NCBI GenBank assembly: GCA_024349245.1
Contig: JALDNG010000099.1
Span: forward strand, 2,483,001 to 2,547,000
DNA: 64,000 nucleotides
Direction of reading: 5' to 3'
From: Neodontobutis hainanensis
Taxonomy: Eukaryota; Chordata; Actinopteri; Gobiiformes; Odontobutidae
In this document: positions 30,364 through 41,548 of the stretch, piece after piece
How the letters are laid out: each line of letters starts with the position of its first letter
Numbering within the stretch: the first letter of the stretch is position 1
Position numbers and translations under genes: made by a program
Notes under the pieces: generated by a model
Databases searched by the model: none
What the model was told of the DNA's origin: nothing
The model's input: the letters and a program-made list of their open reading frames with translations, nothing else

Positions 30364-32645
30364 AACCATTTGCATTGTATTCATTTGACACATAATGAAT
30401 GTTGGAAAACTAAATAAAGTTCTAATTTTTTAACAAACTATATGACTGTACTCGGTAGGTCACCCTGAGTCTTTAGCTCCAAGTCCCGTTGCCAATTTCC
30501 ACTGTCCAAGAACACACTATTTTTTACATTGAATAAATCTAAAGTGGGATCTTTATATTTCGGCTCTCTAAAGAGTTGGGGCCACCAAACCTGGGCTCCT
30601 GTATTCATCTTAGAGCCCTCTAACAGGGTGCCAAGTTTTAATAAGATCAGAGAAACTTTTTTTAGGCTTATAAAACAAAAAGTTGTATGCAGGGCAAAAA
30701 AATAAAGTTTGTTTGATCTTACTGAAACTTGGAATCCTGTTAGAGGGCCCTAAGATGAATACTGGAGCCCAGGTTTGGTGGCCCTAGAGCTTAAAAGTGC
30801 TTAGATATAGAGATCCCACTTTAAAATGAAGGTTGGATTCTGGTCCAGATTATGAGATTTTTGAAGACAATTTGGTTGGATTTTAGTCCGGAAGTTGTGA
30901 CAAGCTAGAAACAGCTGCCAATGTTTCTAAAAAGTAAATGACTGCACTTGGTAGGTCACCCCGAGTCTTTAGCACTAAGTCCCGTTGCAAAATTCCACTG
31001 TCCACAAACACCGTATTTTTTTTACATTGAATAAATCAAAAGTGGGATCTTCATATTTCAGCCCTCTAAAGAGTTGGGTCCACCAAATCTGTGCTCCTGT
31101 ATTCAATCCCATGCCCTCTAGCAGGGTGCAGAGTTTGAAAAAGATTAAAGAAATTTTTGAGAACCAGGACCGGAGGCCCATTATGGTCCCTCGCTTACCC
31201 GAGGACAGGCGCCCTTTCTCGGTTAAAAGATGGACCAGAGTGGGCCTCCTGTCCTGGTTCTCCCAAAAAAAATTTAAGATACGAAATTTCGGAAATAGCC
31301 ATTTTGTAGCCCCCCTTGCGTAGATGCCAACTGCCCATTTTGGTTCGATTTGGTCATTTTTTTTGACCAAGTTAAGTCCGGTGAAATGCCGACGAGCCAA
31401 GCCCAGAAAGGCGCACCATTCTCGGATTACTTCATGGGGTGAAGGGGATCTGGCCTGGTTCTCCCAAAAAAAATGTTTTCAAGCTATGAAAATTCAGAAA
31501 TAGCCATTTTGTAGCCCCCCTTGCATAGATGTCAACTACCAATTTTGGTTCGATTTGGTCATTTTCTGAACCAGCTAGGTCCGGTAAAATGTCGACAAGG
31601 CAAGCCCAGGAAGGGCCACCATTCTCGGACTACTTCGCGTGGTGGAGGGGGTCTGGCCTGGTTCTCCTGAAAAACGGGTAAAAAAAAAAAAAACTTGTAC
31701 TCGGACGAACAATAAGTAACCCTGGTACTCCGAGCTGGCCCTGTAGTGCACTCTGTCTTGAGAGCTCCAGCTCCGGCTGCAGGCTCACATCCTCTGCTAC
31801 TCTGCTACTCTGCTACTCTGCTACAGCCTCAAAACAGTCCACCTCAGTCAATGGGAACCAGGAAGGGGCCCTGCAATGGCAAGTCACTTAAGCCCATTCA
31901 CCAAGCATCAAGTTCGGACGAAAAAGAACCGCAATTTTGCCCAAACTGTCTTCTCGAAAACTGCGTCTCTATAATCCTGCCGGTACCCCTTTGGGTCATA
32001 CAGGGGAAAGTGGCGCCGCCTGACAAAAGAGTGCTCAACCTGGGCACAAATACTGATCCAGGGATTTTGTCAAAATAGCCAAAATGATCCCTGCAAGGAG
32101 TAGAACAAACCTGCGTTGAAAGTTTTGGGAATTTTTATTTTTAAAGTACTTTTTTTTCACTTTTTCATCCACAGAAAGCACGCTTCGGCCGGGCCACTCC
32201 CCGGGCTATCGACTTAGAAAAAATAAACTGGACTTTTTTTTTTTTTTAAAGATATGGAAATTCCGAAATAGCCATTTCGTAGTCCCCCTTGCGTATAGGC
32301 CAACAGCCGAATTTGGTTTCGATTTGGTCCTTTTTTTAAGAGTTAAGTCCAGTGAAAAGCCAAACTCTGCACCCCGCTACAGGGCATGGGCATGAATACA
32401 GAAACCCAGGTTTAGTGGCCCTAACCCTTCAGATGGCCGAGATATAGCGATCACAATTTAGATTTATTCAATGTATCAAAATAGTGTGTTCGTGGACAGT
32501 GGAATTTGTCAATGGGACTTGGTGTTATAGACTCAGGGTGACCTACTGACTGCAGTCATATAGTTTTTAAAACAATTAGAACTTTTTTTAGTATGCCAAC
32601 ATTCATTATCTGTCAAATGAATACAATTCAAATAGTTTATCCCAC
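30364..32645. repeat. outer inverted repeat with tandem ~210-bp core units
   Basis: 30364-30560, together with about 31020-31140, matches the reverse complement of 32345-32645, so the block is also an inverted repeat at the kilobase scale. Between the arms lie about three copies of a ~210-bp unit with TAGCCATTTTGTAGCCCCC (about 31300, 31503 and 32268), plus a unique ~450-bp stretch (31740-32190) with a TCTGCTACTC microrepeat. No gene is supported. Confidence 0.6.
30540..30823. repeat. long palindrome II, ~125-bp arms
   Basis: Arms 30540-30665 and 30702-30823 are inverted copies. CCACCAAACCTGGGCTCC pairs with GGAGCCCAGGTTTGGTGG exactly. It uses the same module as the inner arm of palindrome I. 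Confidence 0.8.
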
Positions 32646-33817
32646 TTCAGGCTTATTCAATGATCTACATAGTGGGTTCGTGGACAAAGTATTTCAAGCG
32701 GTTCCTTTCAAATTATTCTGATAAAAAACTATTTAGCTGGAGTCAGCAAGACCCCTCTGAGAAGGAAAAATCAAGTCCTGACTCAAAATTCCACTGTCCA
32801 CGAACACACTATTTTAGTACGTTGAATAAATGGTGAAATGGACACATAGTGCTTTCGCGGACGGTGGAATTGAGCAATTGGATACATAGTACTTTCGCGG
32901 ACGGTGGAATTAGGCAACGGGTCTCGATTCTACCTACTCAGTAGGACCAGCTGAGTGCAGTAATGTAGTTTGTATCATGATAGGACCCCCCCAAAAATAT
33001 CTCCAGTCATCATCCAGCCTGGTGTTTTCCATGATCCCACTTCAGGCTTATTCAGTGGTTTTGATAGTGTGTCCGTGGACAGGGAGTTTTTGAGATTTTT
33101 CTTGAAATTTTTGTGATAAAACTATTTAGCTGGAGTCAGCAAGGCCCCCCGAGAAGGAAAAATCAAGTCCTGACTCAAAATTCCACTGTCCACGAACACA
33201 CTATTTTAGTACGTTGAATAAATGGTGAAATGGACACATAGTGCTTTTGCGGACGGTGGAATTGGGCAATCGGACACATAGTGCTTTCGCGGACGGTGAA
33301 ATTGGGCAACGTGTCTCGATTCTACCTACTCAGAAGGACCAGCTGAGTGCAGTAATGTAAATGGTAAATGGTAAATGGCATGCATTTATATCGCTTTCCT
33401 GCGCCCTTCTCGGGCACCCAAAGCGCTTTACATCGTGCTTCCACTCACCCCATTCACACACATTCACTCCTGGAGCAGACAGAGAGGGGGGCTACCACAC
33501 AAACGGCGCTCAACCTTCTCCTACCACCACCAAATACACCTCCACAGTCACACACATTCATACACCAGTGCTACAGACACTGGGAGCAAGGTGCCCAAGG
33601 ACACAACGACAGTATGAACTGTGGGGAGAGCGGGAATCGAACCTACTACCTTCCGGTTGAAGGACGGCCGCTCTACCACTGAGCCACTGCCGCCATGATC
33701 CCACTTCAGGCTTATTCAATGGTTTTGATAGTGTGTCCGTGGACAGGGAGTATTTGACATTTTTCTTGAAATTATTGTTATAAAAACAATTTTGCTGGTG
33801 TCAGCCAGCCCCCCTGA
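32646..33817. repeat. further direct copies of the CACGAAC family
   Basis: Two near-identical units (about 32700-33060 and 33090-33355) carry TTAGCTGGAGTCAGCAAG, CACGAACACACTATTTTAGT and GACACATAGTGCTTT. The second is cut by a SINE at 33356. The unit resumes at about 33697 (GATCCCACTTCAGGC) and ends at the LINE at 33818. Confidence 0.6.
33356..33697 (-). repeat. tRNA-headed SINE, long-tail type
   Basis: The head is at the high end (CTACCACTGAGCCACTGCCGCC) and the tail at the low end with three GTAAATG units. Compared with the neighbouring unit, about 90 bp of host sequence are missing at the insertion point. Confidence 0.8.
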
Positions 33818-34928
33818 CTTGGCAGACCCTCACAGTACGTTTGGGTCTGCCAAGTCTGTCCCGCCTTCTCCCCCGCCATTGGATCCAACTCACCACCAGG
33901 TGGTGATCAGTTGACAGCTCCGCCCCTCTCTTCACCCGAGTGTCCAAGACATGCGGTCGGAGGTCAGATGAAACAACTTCAAAGTCGATCATCGATCTCC
34001 GACCTAAGGTGTCCTGGTGCCATGTGCACTGATGGACACCCTTATGTGAACATGGTGTTCGTTATGGACAAACTGTTGCTAGCACAGAAGTCCAATAACA
34101 GAACACCACTCGGTTCAGATCACCCTCCCAGTGACTCCAAGAAGGCCGGGTACTCTGCACTGCCATTTGGCCCATAAGCACAAACAACTGTGAGAGACCT
34201 ATCCCCGACCCGAAGGCGCAGGAAGAGACCCTTCGTTCACCGGGGTGAACTCCAACACATGGCGGCTGAGCCGGGGGCAATAAGCAAACCCACACTGGCC
34301 CGCCTCTCACCGCAGGCAACTCCAGAGTAGTGGAGAGTCCAGCCTCTCTCAAGGATTTGGGTTCCAGAGCCCAAGCTGTGCGAGGAGGTGAGCCCGACTA
34401 TCTCTAGTCGGTATCTCTCAACCTCCCGCACAAGCTCAGGCTCCTTACCACGCCAGCGAGGTGACATTCCATGTCCCTAGAGCCAGATTCTGTGTCCGAG
34501 GATTGGGTCGTCGAGGCTCCTGCCTTTGACTGCCATCCAATCCACATTGCACCGGCCCCTTACGGTTCCTCATGCAGGTGGTGGGCCCACGGGAGGTCGG
34601 TCCCACGTCGCTCTTTAGGGCTAAGCCCGGCCACCAGGCGTTCACATATGAGCCCCAACCCGGGCCTGACTCCAGGGTGGGGCCCGGTTGCGCCATACCG
34701 GGCGACGTACGGTCCTTGGCTTTAAAATGTCCATAAAGGGTTCTGAACCGCACTTTGTCTGGCCCGTCACCTAGGACCTGTTTGCCTTGGGAGACCCTAC
34801 CAGGGCATAAAGCCCCGACAACATAGCTCCTAGGATCATCCGGGTACTCAAACCCCTCCACCACGATAAGGTGGCGGTTCAAGGAGGAGGTGGCGGTTCA
34901 CGGAGGGGTAGATGGATGGATGGATGGA
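33818..34928 (-). mobile_element. Rex3-like LINE copy A, 5' part only
   Basis: Reading down from 34928: 5' UTR (CACCTTATCGTGGTGGAGG), then the start of the polyprotein and endonuclease (LGTWNVTSLA, VERYRLEIVGLTSSHSLGSG, VGLLIAPGS) and the segment LSTDHHLVVSWIQW. It stops near 33818. RT and the 3' end are absent, and frames are broken. The (GGAT)n at 34910-34928 abuts the 5' end. It matches copy C at 57398. Confidence 0.75.
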
Positions 34929-35879
34929 ATACAGTCTGCCAATGTATCATATCCAATAAACAGCTGCGCCAACGACTTTGAGTGTACAGTTTCGACTGAG
35001 ACGTGGTGAGCTTGCCACTAGATGTTTAGCTTCTGTCACACAGAGGCACACACACCTCATGCACACAGAGTGCACGAGGTGAGTAGGTGACGGAGGATGT
35101 GTGAGTCTCCCGGCTTATGATACATCCATGTGCTGGACATGGAGAGGTATTCCGTGGGAAGGTGAAGGCTAGGTAGAGGCTCTAATGGTCCATGGCCAGA
35201 GAGGGAAAGATGGCCTTGCAAAGGGGGAGTAAATACAGAGGATTTAGGTGAGGCTCTAAAAATTAATAAAAGGAATGGATACATATTAGTAAAAGCCAAG
35301 GAGTTACTGACCTGCAACTCAATCATCAATTTTGAAGCCAAAACAATTATTACATAAATAAGTTGCACAAATTTAGCCTGTACTTTTTTAATCATCTGGG
35401 CTGGCAGTGATACCAAAGACTATGTGACTGTGTAAGTATTTCTATTTGAAATTAATATTATTATTATTAGTAGTAGTAGTAGTAGTAGTATGTAGCACGA
35501 GGCAAAGGACAACAAGCTATTGGACCAGTTCTAGATTCGTACAGAGTGGTAATTAATGTATAATAAGAACCAGTGACAAATAAATGTGAATGGTAAGCCG
35601 GCAAATTACTAAAAATGACTAAACAGACCATCAACACACAGTTCCGGCACTTTGAATTGGGAAAAGTTACCTTTAAAACTCCCCTCTATATTATTTTAAC
35701 CTTAATTGTTGAGTTAAAGTTCAAAATAAAAGGTAAAATTTAAGTCTAAATCTAATTTCTTTTAGATGACCGGTCATTAATCTAAGCATTTGAGTATTAA
35801 ACCTATCTTTATCTGCTTATCTTTACTTTTAAGCGCACTTTCAGGTTAATACCTTTTACCCAAATCACCTCTTTTTGAA
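34929..35879. other. no gene; (TAG)n at 35468-35491
   Basis: Unassigned sequence with a short trinucleotide run. Open frames present do not resemble known proteins. Confidence 0.5.
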
Positions 35880-37235
35880 TATTCATCTATCCATCTTCTA
35901 CTGCTTATCCGGGGCCGGGTCGCGGGGGCAGCAGTCTAAGCAGAGACGGCCAGGCTTCCCGCTCCCCAGACACTTCCTCCAGCTCTTCCGGGGGGATACC
36001 GAGGCATTCCCAGAGACATAGTCCCTCCAGCATCTCCTAGGTCTTCCCGGGGTCTCCTCCCGGTGGGACATGCCCAAAACACCTCCCTAGGAGGTGTCCA
36101 GGAGGCAACAACACAGATGTCCAAGCCACCTCAGCTGGCTCCTCTCGATGTGGAGGAGCAGCGGCTGTACTTTGAGCTCGTCCCGAGTGACCGAGCTCCT
36201 CACCTTATCTCTAAGGGAGCGCCCTGCGGAGAAAGCTCATTTTGGCCGCTTGTATCCAGGATCTTGTTCTTTCGGTCATGACCCAAAGCTCATGACCATA
36301 GGACCAGTAGGAACGTAGATTGATCAGTAAATCGAGAGCTTTGCCTTACAGCTCAGCTCCTTCTTCACCACAACAGACCGGTACATTTACCGCATCACTG
36401 CAGAAGCTGCACCGATCTGTCTGTCAATTTCACGTTCCCTCCTTCCATCACTCGTGAACAAGACCCCGAGATACTTAAACTCCTCCACTAGAGGCAGGAT
36501 CTCTCCACCAACCTGAAGGGGGCAAGCCACCCTTTTCCGACTGAGAACCATGGTCTCAGACTTGGAGGTGCTGATCCTCATCCCAGCCGCTTCACACTCG
36601 GCTGCAAATTGTCCCAGTGCACACTGAAGGTCCTGGCTTGATGGAGCCAACAGGACAACATCATCTGCAAAAGCAGAGATGAGATCCTGTGGTCCCCAAA
36701 CCTGACTCCTCCGGCCCCTGGCTGTGCCTAGAAATCCTGTCCAAGATAATGAACAGGACCGGTGACAAAGGGCAGCCCTGCCGGAGCTCGGTTGTACAGG
36801 GACCGCCTGTACGATCAGAGCAGGAGCTTGGTTCTTAGCAAAGGGCCCCGGACCCCATACTCCCAGAGCACCCCCCATAGGGGTGCCACAAGGACACAGT
36901 CGAATACCTTCTCCAGATCCACAAAACACATGTGGACTGGTTGGGCAAACTCCCATAAACCCTCCAGCACCATGGAGAGGGTATAGAGCTGGTCCAGTGT
37001 TCCATGACCGGGACGAAAACCGCATTGTTCCTCCTGAATCTGAGGTTCAACTATCGACTGCATTCTCCTCTCCAGTACCCTGGCATAGACTTTCCCGGTG
37101 AGGCTGAGGAGTGTGATTCCTCTGTAGTTGGAAAACACCCTCCGGTCCCTCTTCTTGAAAAGAGGGACCACCACCCCTCTGCCAGTCCAGAGGTACTGTC
37201 CCCAACCGCCACTCGATGTTGTAGAGGCATGTCAA
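35880..37235 (-). mobile_element. Rex3-like LINE copy B, RT to 3' end
   Basis: Reading down from 37235: RT motifs NYRGITLLSLTGKVYARVLE, GFRPGHGTLDQLYTL and CFVDLEKVFDCV, then in another frame FADDVVLLAPSSQDLQ with the catalytic FADD, then EEFKYLGVLF. The conserved C-terminal region is in further frames. The end is the family 3' terminus (CCGCGACCCGGCCCCGGAT). It is 5' truncated and frameshifted. Confidence 0.8.
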
Positions 37236-38702
37236 GGCATGTTAAACCAGAGGAAGCCGACTTCTAAGACCCCTTTTCCAGTGAGTCACAGTAAATTTTT
37301 AAAGTATAAATTTTTCTATTTTTCTGCTATATCTGCTAAGGGCCTAGCTAGTCAACTAGCATCAACAGAACGTTTCTGCCTCAACCCCTCTGTCGTTCGG
37401 AACCAGGCAGGATGCGTCAAATTCTGGAGGACACTTTGGAACTTGTCGCGAGGGCCTCCCTGCACCAATCCCAAGACCAGAGTGAGTTTTGCACGTGACA
37501 CACAGAGCCTGGTGTTATAAAAACCTAGTCTGTTAATGCCCTGACTTAGTAGACCCCGCTGCTCCCCTAAAAGCCCCTTAGTGAAAGTTAATAGTCGAGG
37601 AGGATAAACAAAACTTTTCTGGTTTCCTAGTATTCTCTGATGTTTCATTGCTTTGCTATTAACCATCCCTGTATTAATGTTCCCATAACTGTGTTCAACC
37701 CTTATTATGTTTTAATTAGTTAACGCATTAATGAATTAATGCCGACAATTATTTTATCACGTCAACGTTGGCCAGTTAATATTGTAAAAGATGTCTGAAG
37801 AACATTCTTAGGATCACAACGAATGACTGCACGTATGAGCCGCCCTCATGACGCACCATCACAAGTAGAATACACAAGTTGTATAAAAGGAGAGGCGACA
37901 AAAGCGATGGCGTTTGAACATAATGGTAAGAGCATGGCCATTGCTTATTAAATTATAATCTGCCTCCGTGTCTCTCTGGATAAATATAAGGACATATAAA
38001 ATTATTATAACAATATATTAGTGCTGTGCAACAATTAAAGAATTTAATTTTACGATTAATTGTATTATTCAAAAAATTTTGTAATGAATTCAAAATTTAT
38101 GTATTGCATACTTTTATTAACGTACTGCTATATAAACAGAATTGCAAACACTTTAAACAAATAAGGTGTGTTTTACAGCAGTTAAAAGTTAGTAGCAGTT
38201 GAAATATTTCTTGTAAATCTCAACTTAAGCATTAATATAATCAAATTAAATATTAAAGCAAAATATTTGCCACTGTCAGGGCATTAATATTTAGTTTAGT
38301 TTGTTATAGAAAAAACAGTTATGTCCAGAGCCTCGATCATAACATTATAACAATATAAATGTCTGTGTAGAACCTTGAAGCAAAAAGTTGTGATGCACTT
38401 AGAGACTAAAATTAACAAATAATCTCAGCTCTGATGTGCGTTTGGTTGGTTTATTGCAGATTAAATAATACAGCTCAACAGATAGATGATGGACATGAAC
38501 CAGAATGCATAAATGATAAATATATAATCTCAGCCGTTCAGCATGCTTTGCTGTTAGCTTTGCGCTCAACAAGAATTGCGGCTACCCGTACCTGACTCTC
38601 AACCACCTGGCCTCCCGAAAGTGCACACCTTTACAGACCTACGTGCACGTGCCTGCGCTCCCGTGAGCTCCGCCACAGTGCACTCATGTACTCATGTTCT
38701 AC
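37236..38702. other. no gene recognised
   Basis: AT-rich intergenic sequence. It contains a TATAAAAGG near 37882 without any open frame behind it. Nothing else supported. Confidence 0.5.
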
Positions 38703-38914
38703 ATTTACATTTATTCATTTAGCTGACACTTTTATCCAAAGCTACTTACATTGTTCTAATGTAATTACCTGTGTTACAGTCACTGGAGGCAAGGTGGGTT
38801 AAGTGTCTTGCCCAAGGACACAACAACAGTTTGAACTATTGGGAGAGCAGGAATCGAACCCCCTACCTTCCGGATGAAGGACGACCGCTCTACCCACTGA
38901 GCTACTGCCGTTCT
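38703..38914 (-). repeat. tRNA-headed SINE, short-tail type
   Basis: The head is at the high end (CTACCCACTGAGCTACTGCCG) and the tail at the low end (TAGCTGACACTTTTATCCAAA). Same organisation as 2173-2381, in the opposite direction. Confidence 0.8.
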
Positions 38915-39204
38915 GTCTCCTACAGTTTGTTTTGTGTTTTCATTACAGTCGAAGCATGTGAGTGCAGTTCCTGCTGTTCATCAATATGTTGCGGGTTTAG
39001 TTTAAGACAGCTCAGTGCCTGTGTGTGAATGAAAGTGAGCGTATGCGCGTGTGCGAGGAGGGCACGCCTGCCTCACCTGAGAGAGTCGAGATAATGTGAG
39101 TGTGTGTTTTCTGACAAGAAAGTTCTGAAGTTAATATTAAAATGTACTTAAAAATATATTTATTAATTTATTTAACAAAATATAACACAAACAAGATATT
39201 TCTA

Positions 39205-39425
39205 AATATACCTAATAGAACTCCCACAATGGACGTCTAATTACAACGAACAATCTGATTGGATCACACTAGTTTTCGTCAGCCTTGGAACAGACACATG
39301 GGGTTGATATGTTCTGTGTAGAGGCAAAGTTGCAAGCATACCAACATGAAGACACAGACTTCTGGCTGTCAATGGACATGAGCGGAGTCGTGTATTCTTT
39401 TGACACTGAAAAGCATTTTCTAGAT
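39205..39425 (+). promoter_or_regulatory. conserved upstream block of TAAR copy 3
   Basis: About 220 bp shared with the regions before copies 4 and 5. It holds TAATTA (39238-39243), a homeodomain-type site, and GATTGG (39257-39262), an inverted CCAAT box. It ends with TTTTCTAG just before the ATG. Confidence 0.45.
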
Positions 39426-40415
39426 ATGAGTCTGAACAGGACTTACACTAACATCCATCCATGCTTTGAATTTGATAATATGACTTACATTTTTTCCAGT
39501 AATCCTTCTGTACTCTGTGTACTGGTATATCTTTCTCTTGGATTGTTATCAGCCACAACAGTTTGTGGAAACCTTCTTGTAATCATCTCTATTGTTTATT
39601 TTAAGCAGCTCCACATTCCAACAAATTACCTTATCCTCTCTCTGGCTGTGGCTGACCTGCTCATTGGAATTGTAGTCTTCCCTTTCAGCATGGCACATAC
39701 TGTAACCTCATGTCTCAATCAGAAAGATGTCTTTTGTATAATACGTGACTGTTTTGATGCTATACTCTGTCGTCCTCTATTCTGAACTTGTGCTGTATTT
39801 CTATTGACCGTTATTATGCCATCTGTAATCCTCTCACATATAAAATCACAGTAACTGGTCATGTGGCTGGGATCATGATCTTGGTGACTTGGAGTGTTGC
39901 TGTTATAATTGGTATTAGCGTCATTTTAGGAGGATACAGCCAAGGAATCTGTGAAGAAATGTGCTCCGTTGATGTGGTACTGTCAAATGTTATGGGACCT
40001 GTTTTTCGTTTTACGTACCTGCAATTATCATGCTCTGTATTTATCTTAAGATTTTCTTTGTTGCTCAGAGACAGAGAAACTTAATCCAGATTTCTAAATC
40101 TGGATCTATCAGTAAAATGGAGAGGAAGGCCACTAAAACTCTGGCCATAGTGATGGGAGTTTTCCTTTTATGTATGACCCCATGCTTTCTTTGTGCTGTC
40201 TTTCTGCCTTTATCTAATGACCCCCCACCACTCGCTCTGTTTGAAGCACTCAACTGGCTCACACTGTCCAATTCAACACTCAACCCATTTATTTATGCCT
40301 TTTTTTACAGCTGGTTCAGATCTGCCTGTAAAATGATATTATCCAGATAATATCAAAGGTGATACAGATATTCAAAGGTGACTTTGCCAACACAAAATTA
40401 ATGTGACATGTTGCT
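39426..40415 (+). pseudogene. TAAR copy 3, two frameshifts and an early stop
   Basis: The start codon at 39426 matches the intact copy. A one-base deletion near 39771 in TM3 shifts the frame, a second near 40007 at TM5 shifts it again, and a rearranged C-terminus gives TAA at 40348-40350 directly after helix 8. The three readable segments together cover all seven helices, with D3.32, DRY and NSTLNP preserved. An in-frame extension of 47 codons upstream (from 39285) is not conserved in copies 4 and 5, so it is not used as the start. Confidence 0.85.
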
Positions 40416-40439
40416 TGTATTAGATATTATTATTATTAT

Positions 40440-41282
40440 ATTAAATAAATTTGAATTTATTCATATTACTTACATATAATGTTAAATCAAATATCTGGGA
40501 GAATAGAACTCTGTTTTTGTAAACTGCAGAAACTGTTAGCGAGCATGTACATAAACAATTGTTGAGAAATGGAACAGCTTCTTTCCACAATGTACATTAG
40601 TTTTAACAAAGTACATTTGTGCAACTTACTATTAGACCTAGAGAATCAAAATAATTACTCATGGAGACTAACTTGTTGACATTTTTAGATGACAGTGTTG
40701 ATATCCTTTTCTCTACAAAGAAAACAGTTTTTTTTACAAGGCAGTGTTGAGGCAGGTGTAGCAAGTACTTTTGTGCAATGTGTTCCAGTTTAGCATGGAC
40801 ACCTGAGTGTGCTGCCCACCACTGTAGAGGACAAGCAGGGCCATGCTCTTTACTGCTGTAAAGTTTGAACTGTAATCCCATGAGTAGGAAGGCAATTTTC
40901 TTCTTTGGCGGCTTTGGCTACATTCTACCTAGAAAAGCCTAAGTTTTCTCACTCAGTGTTTGCTAAACTTTATGTTTCTAGGACCAAGACATATACTGTA
41001 TATAAAGACAGTTGTTGGCACACAAAGCTATATGATAATTTATTGTGGGGTTTTGGAATCCTCCATCAGAACATTTTTAACAGAACAAGTGTAATTTTCT
41101 GTAGACTGGTGTATTTTAACAGCTAGTATAAGATTATCAGAGATTATAATAGACTATTATTATTTTGTAAAACATTCATTCATTTTCTACCGTTTTGTCC
41201 CGCGGGTGACTGGAGCCTATCCCAGCAGCTTTGGGCCTGAGACAGGGTACACCCTGGACAGTGGCCAGTTAGTCGCAGGGCT
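40440..41282 (+). repeat. segmental duplication, partner of 1686-2114
   Basis: See 1686-2114. This copy has a ~400-bp middle segment that also resembles the 3' flank of copy 5 (CCTGCCCACCACTGTA in both), so it is original TAAR flank. Confidence 0.7.
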
Positions 41283-41540
41283 GACATTTAGAGACAGACA
41301 GTGACAGACAACCATTCACTCTCACATTCATTCACTAGGGACACTTTAGAGTTGCAAATTAACCTACACATGCATGTCTTTGGACATGCAGTGGTTAGCA
41401 CTCCTGCCTCACAGCAAGAAGGTTGTGAGTTCAAAACCCGGCCGACTCAAAACATTCTCGGCCGACTCCGGTCTTTCTGTGAGGAGTCTGCATGTCCTCT
41501 GCGTGTTATTGTGGTTCTCTCCGGTACTCCGGTTCCTCTC
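41172..41540. repeat. common interspersed repeat with a tRNA-like piece
   Basis: It runs from GACTGGAGCCTATCCCAGCA to a tRNA-like segment (GTGGTTAGCACTCCTGCC and CAAAACCCGGCC) near 41395-41455. I recognise it as a high-copy fish repeat but cannot name the family. Confidence 0.5.
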
Positions 41541-41548
41541 ACTGTCAC

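Noticed and set aside
31746..32078. 110-codon frame in the palindrome core
   Set aside because: No recognisable motif, and it sits among non-coding repeats; kept only as a note.
37860..37930. Promoter of an unannotated gene (TATAAAAGG)
   Set aside because: No open reading frame or splice-like structure follows.
39285..39425. 47-codon N-terminal extension of TAAR copy 3
   Set aside because: The frame is broken by an extra T in copies 2 and 4 and by a stop in copy 5, so it is upstream sequence.
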